NCBI RefSeq assembly: GCF_905147365.1
Contig: NC_056409.1
Coordinates: 18,791,001-18,855,000, forward strand
Source: Aricia agestis
Taxonomy: Eukaryota; Arthropoda; Insecta; Lepidoptera; Lycaenidae
Direction of reading: 5' to 3'
DNA: 64,000 nucleotides
Shown here: in pieces, positions 10,001-22,266 of the stretch
Layout: every line of letters starts with the position of its first letter
Numbering within the stretch: position 1 is the first letter of the stretch
Notes under the pieces: generated by a model
The model's database searches: none
Seen by the model: only the letters and a program-made list of their open reading frames with translations
Told to the model about the DNA's origin: nothing
Position numbers and translations under genes: made by a program

Positions 10001-12048
10001 CTACCATATTATACCATTTCATAGTCTTTTAGATCGAGACTCAAGTTTGTCAAGCGATAATTAAAAAAAAATGTATACCTACCTAATATTATAAACCTGA
10101 AGAATATGTTTGTTTGAACGCGTCAATCTCAGGAACTACAGGTCCGATTTAAAAACTTATCTCAGTGTTAGATAGATCATTTATCGAGTAAGACGAAGGC
10201 TATATTATATTATCACGCTAAGCCTAATACGACCGAAGAAACTCAGGAAAATGTGGGAAAAACGGGAGAAATATTTTTTTATGGGAAAATGTACGGTTTC
10301 TGTAAAATTTCTAATTGACGCGGGCGAAGCCGCGCGGGACATCTAGTATAAGTATATACATTGTAAGCATAATATCACAGAATAGAAAATAGTACAAGCA
10401 ATAAGTAATAATATTAATAAAATTTATTAACCGACTTCCAAAAAGGAGGAGGTTATATGTTCGGCTGTGGAGATTTTTTATTTTTTATTTGTATTTTATA
10501 GTATGAAATCGCGATTCGTGGAGCTGAGAAGCTAACTGCGACGCATGGAACTGCTTACCAAGTGGGAACTTCTGCTGACATTCTATGTGAGTTTCAATAT
10601 CAAATTATCGAAAGGCATATTAAGCTAAACTAGAGATCGCCCAATGGTCGAAATTCAATTCAACGACTTTTGTTTCATTGTAAAAAAATATTAATTTTAT
10701 CATATTTTTTCAACTCTTGTCTCTGGGACTCAGCTGATCTCAGACTGGCCGTGTAAGCATTGTCTAATAGTATCTAAGATTCAATAAAAAAAACTATAAT
10801 CCATTTTCAATTTGTCACCTTGTTGTCAACAGACTTCAACCATAAATAAAAGAGTATAATTTGTATGTATAGGCTTGTCACTCAAAAATCTGTCATTTTT
10901 CCTAGTGTGTATGTTGTAGTGTGTGTTGTGTTTTATTTGTTAAAAAAATGTGTGATAAAAGCATAATTTCAAAATAATATTAGCTCGATGCACTCCTTCA
11001 CCATGTAAACTATAACTGTGCAAAATTTCATTCACCTACGTTTCCCCGTTTTTCGTCAAAAGGGATACAACATTTTTGGCTCACGTATTAATATATAGAT
11101 AAGTTGATTACCTGAAATGACATATTATGCAAGTGATGAAATTAAGCAGTTATAACCGGCCAAAGACAACATTTTTACTTAAATCTTACGAAATTTTTAA
11201 AGGCAAAATCCATACATTTGCAAGACACTAAATCAACGCCTTTGTCTTTGAAATAGAGATAGTAACGCCTGTCGAGGATATTGCGTGCTTTAGGCTATTC
11301 CTAAGAAGATTAAAATCTCTTTGCTGGATACTTTCAACGGCTATAAAATCCAAAAGGTCGTTGTTCTCTGTGTACTTTGCATGATTTTGCGAATAACTTA
11401 AGTAACAATATAATATCGTACTAGCTTATTAGTATTTAAAAAAAGTGGCTAAACAAAACCTAGTACTTTTGCGAGAAATAACGGCTTAACGTCCTTATGA
11501 CTTTAATTCTGCCTAGAGCCTCAAATGCTATGTTGAACGCCAAACTTGATCAAATCCGTTCAGTAGTTTTTTGAATTAAAACTAACAAACATACACTTTC
11601 AATTTCCGCTTTAAGAATATGAGTGTCATTCGCTTTCAAATAATGGCGGGTTTACATTACTCTAATCCTGTAATCCAAAACTTATCGTCAAAATAATAGT
11701 TATCCATTCCAAACCTAAATTAGTGCAAACCGACCAATAAGGATTTGTAATAACGAAGATTACCGAAATACTTTTATCTTTTCAGATGAAGTGTCTGGCT
11801 CTTCTTTTGACTGGGTGAAAGGCGTAGCTGAGGTCCCAATAGTATACCTGTTCGAGCTACGCGACGTGGGTGAATACGGTTTCTTGCTGCCTACTGCTCA
11901 AATCGTACCAAACAACGAGGAAGTCATGGCATACTTTGTGGAGATGGACAAGAATACTAGAAGACTGGGATACTACTCTGGATCATCAGCTGTTTATGCT
12001 TCCGTTTCCCTTATTGTTACCATCGCTTTCCTTATGTTGAGCAATTAA
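6704..12048 (+). CDS. Zinc carboxypeptidase A-like (M14), complete
   Basis: The gene has six exons: 6704-6978, 7088-7496, 7785-7896, 8317-8537, 10502-10586 and 11786-12048. All are bounded by GT-AG and together give 454 codons plus stop. ATG 6704 is used because the upstream in-frame start at 6698 is GTG. Residues 1-17 form a signal peptide, followed by an activation propeptide to about residue 100 and then the M14 domain. Zinc site: HAREW (His177, Glu180) and His312 in FHSYSQ. Substrate residues: RMWRK, Asn257-Arg258 in DLNRNF, Tyr368 (Tyr248 equivalent) and Glu391 in FELRD (catalytic). Cys244 and Cys274 match the usual disulfide. Phe375 at the specificity position (255) suggests A-type preference. 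The last 17 or so residues are hydrophobic after SGSSA, as in GPI-anchored proteins; soluble digestive enzymes of this family usually lack such a tail. Probably a gut or surface peptidase. Confidence 0.95.
7564..7770 (+). repeat. Degenerate MITE relic in CP2 intron 2
   Basis: Contains 'ggttcttggcgga', 'aacactgataaaacacaa' and 'gtggtttcgat', which parallel the MITE at 4003-4252. Diverged and without intact arms. Confidence 0.4.
7951..8140. mobile_element. MITE with about 48-bp terminal inverted repeats, in CP2 intron 3
   Basis: The ends gctaagtactcacatacggt and its complement (ending 8140) continue as near-perfect arms through tcgatagttttactcc. The whole unit is 190 bp. The 60-codon frame across it is a by-product of the palindrome. 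Confidence 0.85.
8590..9202 (+). repeat. 'ggttccgtacc'-family repeat, diverged, in CP2 intron 4
   Basis: It starts at agggttcgtcatatctg and ends at aacccttcatgggcaagtctaactcgcacttg, matching both ends of the copy at 1404-1850. Confidence 0.55.
9251..9410 (+). repeat. Tandem duplication, two 80-bp units
   Basis: Units start at gacatgaataggtaa (9251 and 9333). Each includes acaaacaagcagacacactt and tattagtatggattgtatg. They differ by only a few bases. Confidence 0.85.
9411..10345 (+). mobile_element. Helitron-like fragments in CP2 intron 4
   Basis: There are two adjoining pieces. One starts near 9417 with ctactaatattataaaggcg and runs through cactgaacggattttaatg. The other starts near 10083 with taatattataaacctg and ends at 10345 with gcgggcgaagccgcgcgg, a hairpin, then CTAG before T. 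The hairpin-CTAG 3' end fits a Helitron (5'-TC...CTRR-3', insertion between A and T). No Rep/helicase is encoded, so these are non-autonomous. A degenerate 'accgactttcaaaatgggg' retroposon segment lies between them. Confidence 0.6.
9971..10000 (+). repeat. (TCA)10 microsatellite
   Basis: Ten uninterrupted TCA units inside CP2 intron 4; likely length-polymorphic. Confidence 0.95.
10425..10470 (+). repeat. 'accgacttccaaaaaggagg' retroposon end
   Basis: A short piece of a common insect retroposon end. It recurs reversed near 29085-29110 ('aacctccttttttgaagtcg'). It lies about 30 bp before the 10502 acceptor of CP2. Confidence 0.5.
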
Positions 12049-12049
12049 A
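12044..12049 (+). promoter_or_regulatory. Possible polyadenylation signal of CP2 overlapping the stop
   Basis: ATTAAA spans the TAA stop. No better AATAAA is visible in the next 150 bases, so the 3' UTR may be very short. Tentative. Confidence 0.35.
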
Positions 12050-12114
12050 GGAAAATATGCATGTTATTTTTATTTGCTAGAATTTGTTATCTTAATACCT
12101 ATGTAAAAGTAAGG

Positions 12115-12293
12115 TTTTCCTTCCTGACGCTATAACTCCATTTATAACTCCGATTTCCATGATTTTGCATTCGTTGGAAAGGTCTCGGGCTCCGTGAGGT
12201 CTATAGAAAAAAAAACAGAAAAAACATTAAGAGAAAAGCAGGAAAACAGGGAAAATAATTTTATGGCAAAACAAAGTTTGCCGGGACAGCTAG
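12115..12293 (+). mobile_element. Helitron-like 3' end after CP2
   Basis: It ends gtttgccgggacagctag before t, and the same end occurs reversed at 30671. The 5' limit is uncertain. Confidence 0.5.
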
Positions 12294-12297
12294 TATC

Positions 12298-12440
12298 TAA
12301 AATTAACAATGTTATCGGTTGCGCAGAAACTTAAATCGCTCATAGAACCCATTAAAGTTTAAAATTAACTATGTTATCGGTTGCGCCAATATATTATATT
12401 ATAAATATAATATTTGGTTTTAAATCGCTCATGAAACTTT
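12298..12440 (+). repeat. Imperfect tandem repeat, two units
   Basis: Both units contain aaaattaac(a/t)atgttatcgg ttgcgc and end in aaatcgctcat. The second has an AT-rich expansion. Confidence 0.7.
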
Positions 12441-13109
12441 ATTAATTAATTTTTACAGCTACAAGTGATCAAAAAGTTAAAAATAATGAACTTAAGTTCG
12501 TTATTGTTAATTACTAACAAGATTGATGATAATTTTATAGCTATTCACAAACTTTTATGATGACATCAGATTTCGCCAGGTCGGCCGAATTTTAGAACTC
12601 CCTAAATGTTTAAAGGCCTGTAAATCACTGAATAGTATTTCACGAAGACTTCAAAGTAATTACCGGGTGATTTAGGATTAGGAATGTTTATTTCTCCCGG
12701 GGGAGTACTAAAAATATTTTGGTTACTTCACTTTAAGATTCCCAAAAAGTATTTGAATTAGGAAACATTAATTTGGTGCCGCCATTTTTATGGTTAATTT
12801 TATTATCAGCTTCTTGTTTTAATAATTTTGAGCTATAAGTAACAATTAATGTAGAAGGTACTTGTTAAACATGCTTCTACTAGAGGTAGTACAGAAAATG
12901 CAAAACTCCAAACGTTATCTAGGTACAAAATATTATAATAAAGAATGTCTTTGAACGTAATTATAATATGTCTTTTATAATTTTGATTGCCTAAAGTTAA
13001 GACATTAAAGTAAAAATGTTTTTGTTAAGGTACCTATTATTTTCGTATTAAATACCTGTAGCTGAAGTTTTGGATCCTGACACTGCTTGTTTAATTTTTT
13101 TGAAGCCCC
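12441..13109. other. AT-rich intergenic stretch, nothing recognised
   Basis: Short reading frames only, with no motif, hairpin or repeat end that I could tie to a family. Confidence 0.5.
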
Positions 13110-13915
13110 TTTTTTAGGGTTCCATAGTCAATAAGGAACCCTTATAGTTTCGGTCTGTTCGTCCCTCTGTCCGTCTGTCTGTCTATGGCCTACAAAGCTG
13201 TATTTCGGCATGAATGCACATTCAATTAATGATGGCGACAAAATGGTATAAGTATAAAATCTTTTTTTTGTGGTACCTCCCATACACAACAAGCGGGCGT
13301 AATTTTTTTTCCGCGTCCACCCCACCGTGTGGGGTGTCGTTGGATCAGGGTGACCATATGTGGCAGGTTCCTGCCATTTTGGCAGGATTGGCGTATTATT
13401 TTGGCCTATGGCATGATCGGTTGACGTTTCGAAAATTTGGCAGGTTTTGGCAGGATTGCGTTGGATAGGTTTTTTTAAAAACAATACTAATAGATCATTT
13501 TCTGATTTATTTCCCTAAATCAGAAAATAATCTATGAATACTCGTTCGTCCATTTGTGAAATATGAGGTTTTAAAGAAGGGGGGGCCTTCTATTAGCTAA
13601 ACGGTTGCTTCTGGAAATCTGAAAAAATTCACGGGGTTAGGAAATATGCTGAATTTAAAAGGGAAACTATCATTGGTAAGAAAACTTTAACAGTTATTGA
13701 ATAATAGTCGATCTACAAAAAAATGGTATTCGAAGAAGTACTTATAGAGGAAATATTCTTTCAAATTCTTTTGAACGTAACTAAGATGATGTTGTTAGTA
13801 GTGTAAACACGTTATGAATGTACATTCATTAACTAATAACTAAACAAAAATTATCAAAAATTAGCGTTAGAACGGAACCCTATATTGCGCATAGCCAGAC
13901 ACGCACTTGGCCGGT
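13110..13915 (+). repeat. 'ggttccgtacc'-family repeat, long copy
   Basis: It starts agggttccatagtcaataagg and ends aacggaaccctatattgcgc...cacgcacttggccgg. Overlapping frames on both strands at 13128-13484 are non-coding by-products. Confidence 0.6.
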
Positions 13916-14213
13916 TTTATTTTACTAAGCTCTTTTGATAAGCGCCAATTTCTATTCAACTTTTATCATAAGGACTTAGCGTATCTTGAAATATATTTTT
14001 ATAAGTCTTTCATAAAGGAAAATTTTATCACCGTCATAAAATGTTTTAAATTCTGAATAACGTTATAATGAGCTTATAAACGAAATTTAACTTAGGTCGT
14101 AAAACCTACCTGTTTTATTAAGTCACCTGCTGCTAAAACCGTCTTCTGCAATTTCAAATTTTAAGAATTATTTCTCTCTCTAGAAATAACTTTAAAAAAC
14201 AAATATCTTCTTC
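13916..14213. other. AT-rich stretch, nothing recognised
   Basis: No supported gene or repeat boundary. Confidence 0.5.
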
Positions 14214-14505
14214 TTATACATAAATTAATTCTCGTGTCACAATGTTAGGCCGCGTACTCCTCCGAAACGGCTTTACTGATTTTAACCAAATTTTATATGC
14301 ATATTCAGTGGGTCTGAGAATCGGCTACTGGGTACTTATTATATTGATAAGTGCATTTGTTGAATAAATAATAGTAAATTATTACAACTCGAGACTGACG
14401 ACGACCATTGTTTGTGCGACGGGATAGCGATGGACGTTGCGATGGTAACATACTTATTTAATCACTTCAATAAAATAATATGGGCGAAATACTTTATAAT
14501 ATTAT
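14214..14505 (+). mobile_element. Helitron-like repeat (same family as 30671-30977)
   Basis: Shares 'aggccgcgtactcctccgaa', 'actcgagactgacg' and 'gcgatggacgttgcgatgg' with the reverse copy at 30671. This copy lacks the CTAG end and passes into AT-rich DNA. Confidence 0.65.
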
Positions 14506-15350
14506 ATAACTATATTATAAAACTTTTTATTAAGTATTTCGCAGGGCCGAAATAAGCAAAAATGTATTTTACTACCACACTGTGTTCGAATTGTAGTACA
14601 TTCTTAATTTTTGTGCTATTTTGTTCATACTTATAAAGGAATAAAAGGATTACCTACCCTCCGGCAAATATCAAAACATCAGGGATCGCGGTGTAGGTCC
14701 AATACCGCCATTTGCACCTGAGTGGGGTCCTTCTCGGCAGCATTCGCATTACACTACATTGTGTTTTGTACCCAAATAGACACAATATTATTATGTGTTA
14801 TAAATTATAATGAACGTTTGCTTACTAATTTATTGTTATTTTCTTTTCTTTTCTAAGTTCTGTGTCATTTTTTATTTTATAATTATACTTAAGTAATGTG
14901 TTTTTTCCTTAGGTAAACTTTATTGTTATGTGGTGTAATGTGTTTACATGTTGAATAAATGTCTATTAATATTATTATTAAAACTTAATTATTAGTACTA
15001 ATTCCCGAACTTACCTTATATTAAAAATAACTGTCCCATAATGTCCCGAGTCTAAGCGCTGGCAATAAATTAGGGGAGCCTGTGACAAGGAGACGCGTGA
15101 CTGAAATCAGATGTCAGGACGCGGTCACAAATCATAACGGTCACCTATTTGACTTGTGGGAATAGGGAAATGATTTGAGTCGTCTTTTTTATTATACTTC
15201 CTGTGGTTTGTGATAAACCAAGTAACGTTGTGTAGTTAGGTTTATAATAGAGGTATAGATTCATATTTCTTTATTTTTTTAAACATATTAAACAAGTTAA
15301 AAATGCAACTACAATAATATTAAGTTGTGCTGTGGATTATTATAAAATGT
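14506..15350. other. Intergenic stretch, nothing recognised
   Basis: Contains a moderately GC-rich patch (14655-14760) and AT-rich DNA. No frame or repeat end could be supported. Confidence 0.5.
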
Positions 15351-15672
15351 TTTTTTTTTATGAAATAAGGGGGCAAACGAGCAAACGGGTCACCTGATGG
15401 AAAGCAACTTCCGTCGCCCATGGACACTCGCAGCATCAGAAGAGCTGCAAGTGCGTTGCCGGCCTTTTAAGAGGGAATAGGGTAATAGGGGAGGGTAGGG
15501 AAGGGAAGGGAAGGGAAAAGTTGAGGGTAGGGAAGGGAATAGGGTAGGGGTTAGGGGATTGGGCATCCGGTAAACTCACTCACTCGGCGAAACACAGCGC
15601 AAGCGCTGTTTCACGCCGGTTTTCTGTGAGAACGTGGTATTTATCCGGTCGAGCCGGCAAAAATGTGAGTGA
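15351..15672 (-). mobile_element. SINE-like retroposon, copy 1
   Basis: Read on the minus strand it ends cccccttatttcat followed by an A-run (plus-strand T8 at 15352), as a 3' poly(A) tail. Near the other end is the hairpin gcgcaagcgctgtttcac. A purine-rich (gggaa)n block lies in the middle. Related copies: 24278-24607 and 25441-25783; fragments at 1046 and 32348. This copy is truncated near cggtcgagccggc. Confidence 0.7.
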
Positions 15673-17455
15673 AATGTAATTTTAGATGTTTTGCAAGTTA
15701 AAAAAAAAGTCTATCCATAAGTCAACTTCCTATAAAAAGTGTTCACGTTAATTTATCTATAAACATTAATTATGTTAGTCTTGCACTGGACTTTGGACTC
15801 CATTGAATAGTGATTATTATTCTACAAATTACATAGATATATACCTACCATACATATTATGCTTATCTTCTATTTTTTGCTATCATTCTCTGTCAAGTGG
15901 CTTTTCCAACGTGTCACAAAAATACAGCTACATGGTGTAACGTCAGTAAGTATTTAGTCAGAATTTCAGTATAAGAAAAATATTTTTCTTCATATTTTTC
16001 ATCGAAGTACGATATTTGTACGGTTAATATTATATTTATTATCATAATAAGCAATTTTTTCGCAAAAAATATATTAATATTTCCACTCCACGGGTTCGTT
16101 GGCAAATTCAATTTATATGATAATTCTTTATAATGGTCCCTTTTATTTTCTTCCGTAACCGAGCGTTAAATGAAAGTGCAAAACCATTATTATTAGGCAA
16201 AGTTATTGAAAACCAATAAGTTGTAATACCTATTTGGTTCTATATGGCTTATTTTGTGAACCTGAACGGTTTTTTTAAATGCTGAAAATATAATGGTAGA
16301 GCTTCTTCTTTTTGCCAATGAAATAATTGTAAGATTTTGTACAGGTAAAATTATTTAAATGATGCGGTTAAAACTAGATATATTTCAAGTATTTCTAGAA
16401 AGAAAGCATCCAATATTGCGATGCTGTATAAAATCTTAGCTACTTAGCAAAGTTAACAACATAATATTTCATCAAAAATATTGATAAAACTAAGCTTAGA
16501 CGGCGAGATTATATTGTTCTGACTAAAAGCTAATGTTAACAGTTCCACCGAACATTTCCAAACGATTTCATCCCTAAATAGACGTGAAAACTTTTCAAAG
16601 AAAGTCCATTAGAAATAATAGTACAGAACAAATGTTGTAAATTTTACACTTCGTAAGAAACTCTTTCCGAACATTAAAACCATCTTCACAGTCATTCATC
16701 ATTGGAAAGTCGTTAATGAGCCCAAACTAAATATTTTCTGGGAGCGATAATCCAACGCCAATATATCATGACCCGTCACAACAGATAGTCGTCGAGACTG
16801 TAAAGTTCTTCTCTAAACTGGAGGACCAATATAAAACGGTCCTTGTCTCCATGTAAGTCGTTAAACGATATAGGTCACTGTAATTGGTCGTGATTTATTT
16901 TGAGCCGGCTACCGATTTACGTTAAAAACTATTATGAAAGTCATAAACAAGAGGCGTTGGCGTTTATTATTGCTTTAAAATTTTACAACCAGCGCTTAGA
17001 CTATTTTTGTTAGAACGGATGCATATTTGTATTAATTAGGGTTTCACGATCACCGGATGACTATTTTTTATTAGTGAATGGGTGAACTTATGGTTTCTGA
17101 TTCCTTCATAAATCACGCGAAATTTTGTCGCTTTGATCATTTTTGTTCATGTCACCATAAATAATAATCATAATAAAATTATATTTATTTGTGATGTGTC
17201 TGAATTTTAAGGTAAATTGTAAGTTTATCAAGTGGCATAAAACCTTCAGAGTTACAACAACTCAAGGTTTAAATATATAATAGTACTTATATACTTATAA
17301 CTTTATGATTAAAAACTAGTTTATAATAGTTTTGAATCATAAAGTTAGAAAATAGTCTTGTTCAATAAATACCAAATCAATTTACAAACCATATTTCAGT
17401 TTAAGTAATAAAAGTAAAAACGTACCAACCTATAAACTATACAGGGGGTAACAAA
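15673..17455. other. Intergenic stretch, nothing recognised
   Basis: AT-rich, with only short chance frames (for example 15914-16111, minus). No repeat ends recognised. Confidence 0.5.
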
Positions 17456-17735
17456 CATGGGCGTACCCAGGTTCTGGGTCAGGGGGGGGGGCAAATTACC
17501 CAGGTTCTGGGCCAGGGGGGGGGGGGGGGCAAATCAGATTTTTCATTAGCTAGGTGCTTATAAAGAATAAAAAATTCATAATTTTTAGTTGTAAAAATAT
17601 TGTATTGCAAACAAATGGCAAAAATAAGTTTTCTTAATTTTTAATTTTTATAGATAAAAGTACTTAGTAGGGACGTCAACATGATCCAGGGGGGGGCAGC
17701 TGCCCCCCACTGCCCCCCCCCCCCTCGGTACGCCG
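17456..17735. repeat. Repeat with long G- and C-runs
   Basis: It starts gggcgtacccaggttctggg and contains this segment twice in tandem, each copy followed by a run of 10-16 G. It closes with C-runs and ctcggtacgcc, roughly the inverse of the start. The ends suggest an inverted-repeat transposable element. The G-runs can form quadruplexes. Confidence 0.6.
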
Positions 17736-17740
17736 ATGGT

Positions 17741-17830
17741 AACAAAATAAAGTGATAATACTTTAGGGTGTTTATTGGTCCTATATTATTATAGAGTTCA
17801 CTATAAAAGTAGTTTATATAGACATATAGA
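17741..17830 (+). repeat. Fragment of the TA-flanked MITE at 58377
   Basis: 'gtgataatactttagggtgt' and 'agagttcactataaaagtag' match the left arm of the intact copy at 58377-58640. Confidence 0.6.
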
Positions 17831-18246
17831 TAAGGAACACAATATACACACCCTATGTATTATCACATTTGTTTCCCCTTGTATAATAATTACACTTATA
17901 GCAATCAATTGTAATACTTTTTTGACCTATACGCAAATTCAATTATTTAGCCCAATAATCTAAGGGGTTTAGGGGATTGGCACCTCATTAAAAATGGCTT
18001 AAAGATGCTTATCAGCAATTTATCACTACCTGCCCGCGTGGTGAGCCCTCCTTATTTTGATGCGTGCTCGTATGTCACTCCCGCCCATTCACATTTCATA
18101 CTGTCATCGGGATGCGGCGATGACGGACACAAGAGGAGCGATTAGCGTAGCGACACAAAGTCCCAGCACGGCTGTCCGATCTCCGATGTCATAAAATGCC
18201 ATATTTCATAACATTAAATGATCGGGCACCGGTGTCCGGATACGTT

Positions 18247-18420
18247 GTATTTTGTAGTATTGTGGCACTGTATACTATTAATGCTGATCCTAAGTACCAA
18301 GGTTACCAATATGAACGCCTTAATTAAGCGATGATATGTATTTTGTAATAATTGGGGTTCTGTATTCTGAAAACGCTGATTCTAAGTAGCAAGGTTGTCA
18401 ATATGAAAGTTTTAAAATGA
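18247..18420 (+). repeat. Imperfect tandem duplication, about 91-bp unit
   Basis: Units start at gtattttgta (18247 and 18338). Both contain gctgat(c/t)ctaagta and aaggtt...caatatgaa. Confidence 0.7.
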
Positions 18421-21400
18421 TTGAGCCTTTTATTAAATTTTAGCATTACTTATGTTTCTAAGTTCTTAAGATTTTTTTAAATATAATATTTATGATTAAA
18501 AAAAACTTAGTGAAACTTACTTATGATTAAATTTATGAAAATATTTTGTAAGAAGCGATAAATTTACTTACAGCTTATATAATAAGTTTAACAAATTACA
18601 AATTGTTGTTAATAATCATGATTAAACGCTGACGCTTCTCCTATTAATAAGTCACGCGTCTACGTTTGGTGAAAAGAGACACCGTACTTTTTACGTGCAT
18701 TCCTAGACCATTTGGGTTGCCGGGGGTTTGGTAAAATATTTTTATATTCGCTTTAATTATGTGAAACTTTGTGACTTCCTTTAAGACTTTGTTTTTGGGT
18801 ATTTTTTGTTAACTGCTTAATTATGTCTTCACGTTTAGAAGGGATGTGAAATATAGCTGTGCAACTTATTATGCGTCATTTATTTGATGAGCACTATAGT
18901 AAAATTACTATTGAAACACTGGTTACATAACTCTTTGAATTGTTTTTATTTTCGTTTATTGGGGTCTCCAAACAGTCATACATTTTATAAAAGTAAAGTC
19001 CTGTACACATTTACCAGATTTACTAAATGTAAAACCAACGGCGGTGACCACAATTATTTTTAATATTTAGTAACGTTCATCTATATACCTTTGAAGAAAA
19101 ATAAAGCAATAGTAAACAAAACTAAATAAGAAAACAGTTCACTGCAAATAATATAATAGAATTCACAAATTGTACAAAAGTTTGTATTCAACAAGGTGTC
19201 TAATCAAAGTGGTCAAAGCGATTCGAATTAAACTTCCGAGTCGTGGAATAGTTCAAAATTAATAGAGTAAGCGGTAGTCAACTATTCGCGCCGGCTATCT
19301 CCTCTGGAACAGATTTCTCTAAGTTTCCTAACCTTATTGTTACGAGAAGTTTCGGATTGTTCCTATTCTGTGGCAAAAGGCTCCAGAAACTTCGGAAATG
19401 AAAACGTATAAAATAATTTTTCGAACCCAGATCGAAATTTTTGATAGTATGAATACATACTAATAGTTTACTTAACAATTGATTGTTATGTTTACTATCA
19501 CTGAAGATCTATCACGACAACGTAACGATAAAAAATCACAAATAAAATATTAATTGGACAAAAATGAAATAATAATAATACACTTTTCATTAGTATCGAG
19601 AAGGTATCAAGTTGAAAAGCTATTTCCAGATTTTTTTAAAATATTTTCAAGACGGCTGATATTAATATCCATACACATAACGTCTGTTTTATCAAAATAA
19701 AAAACGAAAGGGGAGACAGTAATAACCAGCTGTAAGACATTATCACCTACAGAACCATCCTCACCTACAGACGGAAGAGCGTAACACTAACCACATAATG
19801 TGGATGTGACGTCCCGTTTCATCAGCTGTCTCCCAACGTTGACATCGGAGATGACATTTCAGAACGCATTATGTTCGATGATGTTATTTGTGTATCGCCT
19901 TGTTTTACTACGCTATAAATTAGACATGACGGTCGCGGTGCTAGATAACGAAAACTCGGTATCTATAGAAGGATTTGTAATACATTTAAGATAATAACAA
20001 TGTAACACTGACGTGGGCAAGTTTGTTCGCACATTAATTAGTCTATCGCGACGGTACCGAAGTAGGTATATGGAATATGAACAAACACGGATAAATTCAC
20101 TGAATGTGATGGAAATGGATGGTACCTATCTATATATTAAGCAATTTTTCCGTGAAGAGGTGACGGACAGACGCACTTGCATTAAAAATATCATAATAGA
20201 TAACTGCCAGCTTAAATTGTGATGCAGCAAGCTATCCGATCGAAACAAAAAACTCTGAGTTGTGTACTACCATATACCATGAATATTGCATCGTATAGAC
20301 TCAGCATTAAAATCATATCATCGTCCTCGGAAGGGAAGCCCGATAAATTTCCATGACAATTACAAAGCCTTCATTTCCACATATCACAATACCTATGATC
20401 CACAATCGAGGCGACTCCATTAGCGAGTCATGTCAAGTCACTCAGCCTATTGACAGATGATGCCATTTCTACCGGGAATCGAATCCACTACCGATAGGGG
20501 AGCTGGAGCTAACGATCCGTATGATTTATTACTGTCATTACTGACTTTTAACTGTGAAAAGGAAAATATTACAATAAATGCACAATCGAAAATGAACTTT
20601 ATGTCATCGACGCAGAACACGTTATGGATGCCGCTCGCGAAGTTATGTTGGATATTTTGATTTTCGCGAGGGTAAGAAAAGAACTTTGTATGTGTGGTAT
20701 AATTGCGTTTTGAACAATCCCCTCCGCAAAGTTTCCTGGCGGGATTGTTTTTATTATGACCATCAATTAGTGATTCTGTTATTAGCCTTTATTAAGTTAT
20801 GGTGTCATTTCCTGATGTTCCATTGGAGCCATTTTTTCATTAGGAAGGTAATTATGCTTGATGATAATTATATTATGTTCCCTTCGAGAAAAAAAGTAAT
20901 TACTAATAAATAATATTTTGTTTGAAAATTATGGAGTAATACTCGTATATAACTCCAAAAAGCTCTCTTATTTTAAGCAGGAGTCATTTCATCAGATAAC
21001 AATAGGTAATCATAAAACGGTTCTTTGTACAATTTTCTATTATCAAAAATATTTTAAAGATGCGACATCTATTTGTGAAGTAAAACCGAACAAATATGAT
21101 AAGTTACAATAGAAAATACAGAAGTTTGTGAAGATAGTGACAAACAAGTTTCTGAACGTGTATGAAGTCACACTAAAACACATTGAGATAAGCGCACAAA
21201 AGAACTAGTGAACAACTTATAAAGAGCGTTGCTCATACGTTACAACCAAGTTGTCCTAAAGTACGAACAAACTCTCAAACTTATGCAAAACTTGTTACAG
21301 ATTACGTTGACAACAGAGCGTCGAAAATATTTATAATGGTTATTATAAAATACATCGTTGTGTATTATAATACGACAGGATTAATGGTATTAGTACACGT

Positions 21401-22266
21401 ATCAGAAAAATCATCACAAAATACGTTACGCCGTAAAAATCAATGACAGGGCCCCAAAATCGCCCTTGAACGTTACCGTACTCAATTTTTTTACGACGAT
21501 AACATAATTATTTAATGGAGAAAAAAACTCCGTTTTGAAAGAGAATTGAGCGCTATCTGGCTGTCACATCCTTAGGTATATTATTATGTACATAAAGAAC
21601 AATTTTGCAACAGTTACATTAGTATTGCATTATATTTTAAAAATAATAAGTTACCACTTTAAAATTCATATAATATCTTTCTTTTTCTGCTACTAGATGA
21701 CGCCCGGTCTCCTTTGCGCCAAAATTCGGTTGTTATATACGGGAACCGTATATTTTCCCGGGACTAAAAGTTCGGAACTCAAACTTCTCATTATGTCTGT
21801 CATTTAAGTCTCTGTGCAGTGCTACTCTATGCGTAGCCTTATCATTGGTAATGTCGGTGGCAAAGTTTTAAGTAACGTACACACATTTATGAATATTGTG
21901 CTCTAATTACGTTAATTACTCACACAATTTGTACATTTATGAATTATTTATAACGAGTCTAAAATGTTTCATACGAGTTATATTAATTACTTCCGTTCTG
22001 CGAAATTTAATTTTCTAATATTCGTGGAATGGCGCAAACCTTTTTAAACTTTTCAGGCTTCATTAAATACTGAAGTCGATTTCCAGGAGTCTTTAAATTT
22101 TAAAATGTAATAATTGGGCTTTTTGAGACTTGTGGTTTATAAAAATACTTTTATTATAATAAATGTAAGAGTTTGTTTGTTATAATGTAAACTCAGGAAA
22201 CCGCAAAATTTGACTTGAGCGTCGTCACACGAGCTAGTGGCCACAAAGTTCGTCAATATATTGATC
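18421..22266. other. Intergenic stretch, no supported gene
   Basis: Several 60-75-codon frames (for example 19800, 20013, 20457, 20686, 20918) show no signal peptide, domain or supporting splice pattern. A Helitron-like relic ('ctagatgacgcccgg') lies near 21695-21770. The rest is featureless AT-rich DNA. Confidence 0.5.

Noticed and set aside
13128..13484. 118-codon minus frame and 84-codon plus frame
   Set aside because: Overlapping frames within a dispersed repeat, with low-complexity composition and no domain.
15470..15560. Telomere-like or satellite array from (gggaa)n
   Set aside because: It is the internal purine-rich block of the SINE-like retroposon, present in each copy.
20013..20222. 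69-codon frame with a plausible N-terminus
   Set aside because: No domain, signal peptide or splice context. Several equal-length frames nearby suggest chance.
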